17,561 nt of DNA from Chloroflexota bacterium (GTDB lineage: Bacteria > Chloroflexota > Limnocylindria > QHBO01): assembly GCA_005879815.1 (NCBI GenBank), contig VBKA01000068.1, positions 1-17,561 on the forward strand. Reading direction: 5' to 3'. The notes beneath the pieces were generated by a model. That model ran no database searches. It saw nothing but the letters and a program-made list of their open reading frames with translations, and was not told where the DNA came from. A program made the position numbers and the translations under genes. Positions 6,216 through 11,295 of this stretch are shown here, one piece after another; the stretch's first letter is position 1, and each line of letters begins with the position of its first letter.

Positions 6216-7142
6216 TCAACTTGCTGCTGCTGCGTCGAGCGCGGCGATGACCGGCGCAAGGCCCTCCACGGCGGCCATGGTCTGCGGCCACGGCACGATC
6301 TCGAGCCGGGTAAAGCCTCGGAGCGCGAATTCGCGGATCGTCGCGGCGATCTCGTTCGGAATCCCCGCGATCGGGACACCCATGTCGCTTGCCTCGGCCG
6401 AGTGATCCTGGGTCGTCTCGATGATGACCCCGACCGAACGGCCGATGCCGGAGGGATCCCGACCGGCGACTTCGCACGCCTCGTCGAGCAGACGCAGGTA
6501 CGCATCAAAGGCATCGGGCAGGCTCGACTCGGTCGCGTAGCAGCTCCAGATGTCAGCGTGCTCAACGGCAAGCCGCATCGTGCGTTTCCCATGGGCACCC
6601 AGCATGATCGGAATCGCGCCTGGGCGCGGTCCACGGGGCCTCAGCTCGAGATTCTTGGCGCGGTGGAACTCCCCCTCGTAGTCCACCCGGCCGTCGCGCA
6701 GGAGGGGGACGAGGATCTGCAGCGCCTCCTCGTAGCGCCCGATGGTCCGGTCCATCGGGTAGCCGAACGTGTTCCCTTGCGTGCCGGCATGGCCCGATCC
6801 AAAGCCGAGAATGAACCGACCGCCGCTGATCTCGTCCAGGGTCTCGACAGCTTTGGCAGTCAACGCGGGGTTGCGGTGCAGGGCCGATAGCACCCAGCTG
6901 CCGACGCCGATGCGTGACGTGCTGGCCGCCACCGCACCTGCCATGGCGACGCATTCCCACCAGCCGCGTGGACCTGGCCACGCAGGCGTGTTCCACAGCA
7001 GCTCATCGGCGAGCCAGACCGTATCGAACCCGAGCTCCTCAGCCCTGAGAGCGGTGGCCCGAACCTGATCCCACGTGGGCTTCTGCCCGGATCGTGGATC
7101 CTCGAGCAGCGGCAGAACCAAGCCAAGCTCAAGCGACCGCAT
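6216..7142 (-). CDS. LLM-class F420-dependent oxidoreductase
   Basis: This is a 308-residue luciferase-like TIM-barrel flavin or F420 oxidoreductase. Visible family features are the N-terminal strand LELGLVLPL, the motif RAEELGFDTVWLADE (about 33-47), STSRIGVGSWVLSALHRNPALTAKAVETLDEISGGRFILGFGSG (the typical 'R-P-ALTAK-ETLD-LSGGR-LGxG' block), and RYEEALQILVPLLRDGRVDYEGEFHR near the middle. The C-terminal third, with GFTRLEIVPWP, closes the barrel. The frame is open further upstream into the VOC gene, but ATG 7142 begins exactly at the usual N-terminus of the family. It lies 4 nt after the VOC stop, so the two are co-transcribed and probably translationally linked. The cofactor is inferred from family likeness, and the substrate is unknown. 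Confidence 0.9.
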   Translation of the reverse strand: MRSLELGLVLPLLEDPRSGQKPTWDQVRATALRAEELGFDTVWLADELLWNTPAWPGPRGWWECVAMAGAVAASTSRIGVGSWVLSALHRNPALTAKAVETLDEISGGRFILGFGSGHAGTQGNTFGYPMDRTIGRYEEALQILVPLLRDGRVDYEGEFHRAKNLELRPRGPRPGAIPIMLGAHGKRTMRLAVEHADIWSCYATESSLPDAFDAYLRLLDEACEVAGRDPSGIGRSVGVIIETTQDHSAEASDMGVPIAGIPNEIAATIREFALRGFTRLEIVPWPQTMAAVEGLAPVIAALDAAAAS

Positions 7143-7146
7143 CCCG

Positions 7147-7545
7147 TCAGCCAGCGGCGCCCTCAACGACGTACAGCTTGTTCCCGTCGGGATCCCGAAG
7201 CGTGAACATCGGAGGCACGCCCGGCCCGAATCGGAGGATTTCCGAATCGACGTCCACGCCGCGTGCACGCAGGGCGGCGTGGTCCGCCTCGGCGTCGCGG
7301 GTCGTCAGCCGGATGCCGGTGTCCACGCCGGGCTTGACCTCGCCACGCGGCGGCAATGCGATCGTCGTTGAAGAGCCTGGTGGTGCCACCTCGATCCAAC
7401 GGTTGCCCGGCCCAAAGGGTGCATCGCGCCGCTTCTCGAAGCCAAGCGCGTCGACGTAGAAGGCCAGAGCCCGCTCCTGATCGCTCACGGGGACGGCAAC
7501 GGTGGCCACGCCCGTTATGCCCGTCGTCGTTGCTTGCTGGTTCAT
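7147..7545 (-). CDS. VOC-superfamily (glyoxalase/bleomycin-resistance-like) protein
   Basis: This is a 132-residue protein with the paired beta-alpha-beta-beta-beta modules of the VOC fold. It starts with VATVAVPVSDQERALAFYVDALGFEKRRD and ends with FTLRDPDGNKLYVVE. The metal-binding His and Glu of glyoxalase I are not at their usual places: Val-Ala-Val replaces the first His and Tyr replaces the C-terminal Glu in GNKLYVV. Classical glyoxalase I activity is therefore unlikely, and binding of a small organic ligand is more probable. The ATG is preceded by AAGGAGG at ideal spacing, the strongest ribosome-binding site in the window. It is the first gene of a two-gene unit with the LLM oxidoreductase, which suggests a shared substrate. 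The upstream 116 bp are shared with the divergent HTH_42 gene. Confidence 0.88.
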   Translation of the reverse strand: MNQQATTTGITGVATVAVPVSDQERALAFYVDALGFEKRRDAPFGPGNRWIEVAPPGSSTTIALPPRGEVKPGVDTGIRLTTRDAEADHAALRARGVDVDSEILRFGPGVPPMFTLRDPDGNKLYVVEGAAG

Positions 7546-7661
7546 GGAACCTCCTTGCTATCGTGCACAGACTACGAGCCTATTGCGTCCCGGGCATTCC
7601 GCCCTCGGGAAGACGCCAGCCAGGCAGATCGGCGGCGAATGTCCGGGCAGAATGGGCGACC

Positions 7662-8762
7662 GTGGACCTCTTCGACCGCCTCCGCGCATGGAGCCTTCGC
7701 CGTCAGCGGCTCGACCGTTCTGCGCCAGATCCGCTCTCCGCCCTCCGCGACGTCGTCGGGGTGTACAGCGCGCACCCCAGCGGTCCACTCGCGCTCCATG
7801 CACGAACTCGGGGCCTGACCGCCGCAGCCTTCGCAGATCTCGAGACTCGGCGCCAGGCGATTCGCATCGTCGCGATGCGCGGCTCCGCCTTCCTGGTTCC
7901 GGCCGACACCGCCGACCTCCTGTTGGCCGCGAGCTGGCGCTCGCTGTCGCCGTCCTACCTTGCTGCGCGCGGCCTGGACGCTCCGACCTACGCGAGGCTC
8001 AGGCCGCGCATCCTGTCGGCGATCCTCGAGCCGCTGACTCCGACCCAGCTCCGCTCTGCGCTGGGTGTCGCGCGCGACGATCAGCTGGCGTACTTCGCGA
8101 TGCGCGCGATGGCCCGCGAGGGCCTGGTGATCCGGATCGGCACCGGGCAGATGCGCACCGACGATCTGCGCTGGGTGGCCACCGAGGCGTGGCTCGGCCG
8201 GCCGTTCGACGATTTCGATCCAGACGAGGCCCTGGGCTGGCTGGCCGGCGCCTACCTGGACGCCTTCGGCCCGGCCCGTGTGGCTGATCTCGCGTGGTGG
8301 GTCGGTGTGCCTCGAGGCCGGGCGGCGATGGCGCTCGAGACGGTTTCGACAGTCGACCTTGGCGAAGGCCTCTTGCTGCCAGCGGCGCTGGCTGATGCCT
8401 GGGCGGCGACTGAGCCGATGGACCCGGACGCGATGGCTGTGATCGGCAAGTGGGATCCCTATCCGATGGGCTACGCGCCCGACGGCCGCCGTCGGTTCCT
8501 GGCCGAGGCCCATCTCGGCCTTGCCTATTCGACCCGCGAGACGCGCGTTGGGGCAACCTCGGGCGACGCCTTCCCGTTGATCCTGCGTGGCGGTCGGGCT
8601 GTCGCCACCTGGACCCACCGCCTGACGGGCGATCGGATGGACGTCGAGGTCAGGCCCTTCCCAGATACGAGCGACCCGCACGCGCTGGTCGAAGGCGCTC
8701 GGCCGGCGTTCGACGCGATCGGCGAGCTACTCGAGGCTCGAGTCAATGTCGTCGGTGGCTGA
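7662..8762 (+). CDS. Winged-helix DNA-binding protein of the HTH_42 / AlkZ-like family
   Basis: This is a 366-residue protein of the family that contains the AlkZ/YcaQ DNA glycosylases, which act on bulky alkyl and crosslink damage. Family landmarks are ALRDVVGVYSAHPSGPLALHAR (27-48), RGSAFLVPADTADLL (73-87), the helical ARPRIL/LTPTQLRSALG block, RWVATEAWLGRPF, WLAGAYLDAFGPARVADLAWWVGVP (a winged-helix segment) and LRGGRAVATWTHRLTGDRMDVEVRPF near the end. Where AlkZ has the catalytic Gln-x-Gln, this protein has Tyr35-Ser-Ala, so glycosylase activity is doubtful. The start GTG 7662 is chosen because residues upstream overlap the divergent VOC gene and show no family likeness. CAGAAT lies 8 nt before it, with no ribosome-binding site, so a leaderless message is possible. 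Confidence 0.8.
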   Translation: MDLFDRLRAWSLRRQRLDRSAPDPLSALRDVVGVYSAHPSGPLALHARTRGLTAAAFADLETRRQAIRIVAMRGSAFLVPADTADLLLAASWRSLSPSYLAARGLDAPTYARLRPRILSAILEPLTPTQLRSALGVARDDQLAYFAMRAMAREGLVIRIGTGQMRTDDLRWVATEAWLGRPFDDFDPDEALGWLAGAYLDAFGPARVADLAWWVGVPRGRAAMALETVSTVDLGEGLLLPAALADAWAATEPMDPDAMAVIGKWDPYPMGYAPDGRRRFLAEAHLGLAYSTRETRVGATSGDAFPLILRGGRAVATWTHRLTGDRMDVEVRPFPDTSDPHALVEGARPAFDAIGELLEARVNVVGG

Positions 8763-8792
8763 TTCGGCACCGACGAGACGACGTTAATGGCT

Positions 8793-8819
8793 CTCTCTTG
8801 CTGTGCGATTGCACGAGAG
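8793..8819 (+). terminator. Weak bulged hairpin after the HTH_42 gene
   Basis: CTCTC (8793-8797) pairs with GAGAG (8815-8819), and GTGC (8803-8806) pairs with GCAC (8811-8814) around the loop GATT, with a 5-nt bulge on the left side. It lies about 30 nt after the stop codon in the 177-bp gap before the receiver gene. No T-run follows. Nothing else is clear in that gap apart from CGGAG before the next start. Confidence 0.25.
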
Positions 8820-8939
8820 GCGCATACTTACCCAGACTCTTGTCGCGCATCCACCCTTCGGAACAGCGCCCCAAGCCTGGACACTCCCATCTCGGGGGTC
8901 CGTGGTGCGGCATCTGATCGATGCATCGGAGCCAGCACC

Positions 8940-9416
8940 ATGGCACGTGTCACGGTCATCAACGACTCGTCGGAATTCATCGACCTCATGCGGGAGCTGG
9001 TGACGAGTCTCGGCCACCAGATGACCGGGCTCGAGGCCGTCCATACCTCCATCGAAGAGGTCGTGCGCACCAAGCCCGACCTGCTGTTGGTCGACCTCCG
9101 GTTGGAGAACACGCCGCAGGAAGTCTCCGGCTGGGAGCTGGTCATCCTGGACAAGGCTCACCACGACCTTCTGAGCGTGCCGGTCATCCTGTGCACGGCC
9201 GATGTCTGGGAGCTCAAGAAGCGGGCGAAGGACCTCGAGCAGATCGCTGACGTTCACGTCCGCACCAAGCCCTTCCAGATTGACGACATGTCGGAGCTCA
9301 TCGAGCGGCTGCTCAAGGCGAGCCAAGCCAAGCGCAGGAGCGTCCGCGCCAAGGCGGCCATAAGCCAGATCCCGGTCGACGGAGGTCCGCCGGGCCCGCC
9401 GCCGCTGCGGCGCTAA
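8940..9416 (+). CDS. Stand-alone response-regulator receiver domain protein
   Basis: This is a 158-residue protein consisting of a CheY-like receiver domain and a short tail. The phospho-acceptor is Asp52 in PDLLLVDLRLE, followed by the switch residue Thr86 in VILCTADVW and Lys110 in VRTKPFQIDD. The N-terminal acidic pocket is reduced: IND-SSEF has Asn8-Asp9 instead of two acids. There is no DNA-binding or enzymatic output domain, so it would act by protein contact or in a phosphorelay; its kinase is not in the window. Residues 130-158 are Lys/Arg then Pro/Gly-rich (GGPPGPPPLRR) and come partly from a 45-bp repeat. ATG 8940 is chosen because the domain begins there and CGGAG lies 8 nt upstream; the frame is open further 5' but shows no likeness. 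Confidence 0.85.
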   Translation: MARVTVINDSSEFIDLMRELVTSLGHQMTGLEAVHTSIEEVVRTKPDLLLVDLRLENTPQEVSGWELVILDKAHHDLLSVPVILCTADVWELKKRAKDLEQIADVHVRTKPFQIDDMSELIERLLKASQAKRRSVRAKAAISQIPVDGGPPGPPPLRR

Positions 9417-9433
9417 CCGCCGAAGGCCGCAGG
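9389..9433. repeat. Direct repeat copy 1 flanking mgsA (hairpin-containing)
   Basis: This 45-bp segment matches 9949-9993 at 38 of 45 positions in the same orientation, exactly 560 bp apart. It contains a hairpin: CGCCGC (9397-9402), loop CGCT, GCGGCG (9407-9412). The stem is identical in both copies and the loop differs by one base. It carries the last codons and the TAA (9414-9416) of the receiver gene. Confidence 0.7.
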
Positions 9434-9436
9434 CGA

Positions 9437-9892
9437 TCAGGTCGGGCCGATCTGGCGGTCGACGTAGGACCGATAGTCGGGCATCTGCCGCTCGTAGTCG
9501 CTAGACATCAGCGGCGACGAGATCATGAAGTCGGCTGACGCGCGGTTGCACGCGATCGGGATGTTCCAGACCACCGCGATGCGCAGGAGCGCCTTCACGT
9601 CCGGATCGTGAGGTTGTGGCTCCAGCGGATCCCAGAAGAAGACAAGGAAGTCGATGTCGCCATCGGCGATGAGGGCCCCGAGCTGCTGGTCGCCGCCAAG
9701 CGGTCCGCTCTGCAGCTTTCGGATGCCGATCCCGAGGACGTCCTCGAGCAGGGCACCGGTGGTCCCGGTGGCAACCAGATCGTGGTGCGCCAGCAGCGCG
9801 CGGTTGAAGGTCACCCAGTCGATCAGGTCGCGCTTCTTGTTGTCGTGCGCAACGAGGCCCACCTTTTTCTTCGGGCCAAGCCTCTGATCCAT
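9437..9892 (-). CDS. mgsA: Methylglyoxal synthase
   Basis: This enzyme converts dihydroxyacetone phosphate to methylglyoxal and phosphate (EC 4.2.3.3), a cytosolic bypass of lower glycolysis used when phosphate is short or sugar phosphates build up. The 151-residue protein is the normal length. Motifs are VGLVAHDNKK (11-20, with His16), HDLVATGTTG (37-46, phosphate binding), SGPLGGDQQ (62-70, catalytic Asp68) and PHDPDVKALLRI (94-105, His95 and Asp98), then VWNIPIACNRASADF. His16, Asp68, His95 and Asp98 correspond to E. coli His19, Asp71, His98 and Asp101. ATG 9892 is preferred over an upstream in-frame start because AGGAGA lies just upstream and the extra residues are not family-like. It converges on the receiver gene and is bracketed by the 45-bp direct repeats. 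Confidence 0.95.
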   Translation of the reverse strand: MDQRLGPKKKVGLVAHDNKKRDLIDWVTFNRALLAHHDLVATGTTGALLEDVLGIGIRKLQSGPLGGDQQLGALIADGDIDFLVFFWDPLEPQPHDPDVKALLRIAVVWNIPIACNRASADFMISSPLMSSDYERQMPDYRSYVDRQIGPT

Positions 9893-9948
9893 GTTCTCCT
9901 CTCGCCTCCTGGGAATTACCGTCTGGCCAAGGGGCGATGGTCTCACGG

Positions 9949-9993
9949 GCCAGGCCCGCCGCCGATGCGGCGCTATCCGGCGACTGCCGCCGG
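9949..9993. repeat. Direct repeat copy 2 flanking mgsA (hairpin-containing)
   Basis: This is the partner of 9389-9433 (38 of 45 identical). The hairpin is CGCCGC (9957-9962), loop CGAT, GCGGCG (9967-9972). Its CTA at 9973-9975 is the complement of the DinB-family gene's TAG stop, while copy 1 holds the receiver gene's TAA at almost the same repeat position. On the minus strand the hairpin lies directly after the DinB-family stop and could act as its terminator. Confidence 0.7.
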
Positions 9994-10521
9994 ATCCTCC
10001 CGCCGAAGCAGGATCCCCAGGTATTCCCTCCAGGGCCCCACCTCCGCGTCGTGCGAACCTGCCAGGCCCGCGTAGATCTGGCCGATGTGATCGAGGTCGT
10101 GGACCGCCCAGGTCGCGAGCAGCTCCCGCAGGCTCACCTCGCCGAGGGAGGGATGCAGACCGCGCCTTTCGAGGTCGGCGTCGGTGATCAGCTCGCGAAG
10201 CGCGGCCAGGTTGGCATTGCGGAGCCTCGCGAAACGCTCCACGAGCTCATCCAGCGGCACGCCCGCATCGCGTTCGAGCATGGCGAAGCGCTCGAAGCGG
10301 TCGAACGCAACCGAGGTCCCGTGCTCCAGGATTCGTCGAGTGCGAACCATCCAATCGGTCTGCTCGCCGGTGATCAGGTGGCCGACGACGTCGCGGGGAC
10401 GCCAGCCATCGGCGGTGTCGGGCGTATCGGTCCAGGCTTGCGGCAGGCCGATGAGCAGCGTGCGCAGAAGCTCTGGTGTCCTCGCCAGGAGTGCGGTCGT
10501 GTCACCAACGAAACCGTCCAT
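9973..10521 (-). CDS. DinB-family (DUF664/DinB_2-like) putative metal-dependent protein
   Basis: This is a 182-residue four-helix-bundle protein of the DinB superfamily. The three metal-ligand histidines typical of the family are visible: His48 in RDVVGHLITGEQTDWMVR and His141/His145 in ATWAVHDLDHIGQIY. The Trp-x-Pro-x-(D/E)-V-x-x-H-L signature (GWRPRDVVGHL) is present. Members include thiol-dependent transferases (mycothiol- or bacillithiol-linked) and DNA-damage-induced proteins of unknown role. The actual activity here is unknown. ATG 10521 is preferred over a TTG 13 codons upstream, as the family likeness starts there. The stop lies inside the direct repeat downstream. It may be transcribed with mgsA, 80 bp further along the same strand, but the intervening hairpin argues against full read-through. 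Confidence 0.85.
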   Translation of the reverse strand: MDGFVGDTTALLARTPELLRTLLIGLPQAWTDTPDTADGWRPRDVVGHLITGEQTDWMVRTRRILEHGTSVAFDRFERFAMLERDAGVPLDELVERFARLRNANLAALRELITDADLERRGLHPSLGEVSLRELLATWAVHDLDHIGQIYAGLAGSHDAEVGPWREYLGILLRREDPAAVAG

Positions 10522-10608
10522 ACGACAGCCGAGTAAGCCACGGCGCAAAGGGCTCGTCAAGGGCCGCTCGCCGGTCCAGCCGGCGCTGGCTCCAACCTAT
10601 GAGGGACC

Positions 10609-10678
10609 GATGCAGACCTTCCTCGTGCGCGACGCTGAGCCGCACATGCTTGGAGACGAGCAGCGCCGAGTCGAGTAG
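10609..10678 (+). CDS. Possible 22-residue small ORF
   Basis: The ATG at 10609 opens a 22-codon frame (MQTFLVRDAEPHMLGDEQRR then VE) that ends at TAG 10676-10678. It lies in the 161-bp gap between the DinB-family start and the OsmC-family stop. TATGAG at 10597-10602 lies 6 nt before the ATG, the same layout as the leaderless candidate at 1447, and GAGGG could instead serve as a close ribosome-binding site. No homologue is recognised. It may equally be a chance frame. Confidence 0.2.
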
Positions 10679-10682
10679 CGCC

Positions 10683-11198
10683 CTACGCGGCCGGTGCTCC
10701 CTGGCTGACGACCCATTGGGAATCAATGGTTGGCGGGGAGAGCAGGGTCTGCAGGACGACGCAGTAGCGCTCCGTCCGGTCCTTCAACCGTTCGAGCCGA
10801 TCCGGCTCGAGGTCGCCGTCCACCCCAAACCGCACGCGGATCGCCTCGAACCCGACTGGGATGTCGGGCGTCCCCAGCGTCCCTCGCAGGTCAAGGTCGC
10901 CTTCGACACTGACCGAGATGGACGTATCTGCAAGTCCCATGTTGGCTGCGACCATCTGGCAGGTGAGCTGTGCGCATGCCGCGAGCGCACCGAGCAGGAG
11001 GTCTCCGGAGCAGGCAGCTGATCCCGGGCCGCCGACACCGGGGTGGGCCTCCGCCTCGTACAGCGCACGACCAATGTCCACCGAGCAGCTCATCGCGCCC
11101 TCGAGCGAGGCGCCGATCGCGCGGAGCGTGATGCGCGCGGCATTTGGCTCGTCGCGGTATCGGTCCTTGATCGGCTGCTGGATCTCCCTCAGGCTCAT
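10683..11198 (-). CDS. OsmC/Ohr-family protein
   Basis: This is a 171-residue protein of the OsmC-like fold, whose characterised members are thiol peroxidases reducing organic hydroperoxides. The helix with the first reactive cysteine is GDLLLGALAACAQLTCQMVAANMG (65-88, Cys75), and the second family cysteine is Cys146 in RTERYCVVLQTL. Both redox cysteines are thus present, supporting peroxidase-type chemistry. ATG 11198 begins MSLREIQQPIKDRY, the usual beginning for this subgroup; the frame is open upstream, but that part lies in the promoter region of the divergent cyclase gene. A TATTGT -10 candidate sits at 11232-11237 on the minus strand. The gene is divergent from the cyclase/STAND gene with a 97-bp gap, so their control may be linked. 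Confidence 0.88.
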   Translation of the reverse strand: MSLREIQQPIKDRYRDEPNAARITLRAIGASLEGAMSCSVDIGRALYEAEAHPGVGGPGSAACSGDLLLGALAACAQLTCQMVAANMGLADTSISVSVEGDLDLRGTLGTPDIPVGFEAIRVRFGVDGDLEPDRLERLKDRTERYCVVLQTLLSPPTIDSQWVVSQGAPAA

Positions 11199-11295
11199 GT
11201 CGCCACGCTCCGGTACGGTGTGATTCGGGTGACAATAGGGCTCCGGGCTTCCGCCTCGCCACCACCACGCCTCGATCGTACGGAGCACCACACGC

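Noticed and set aside
7572..8681. A 369-codon minus-strand frame opposite the HTH_42 gene
   Set aside because: No motif, and it covers the whole of a well-supported gene on the other strand.
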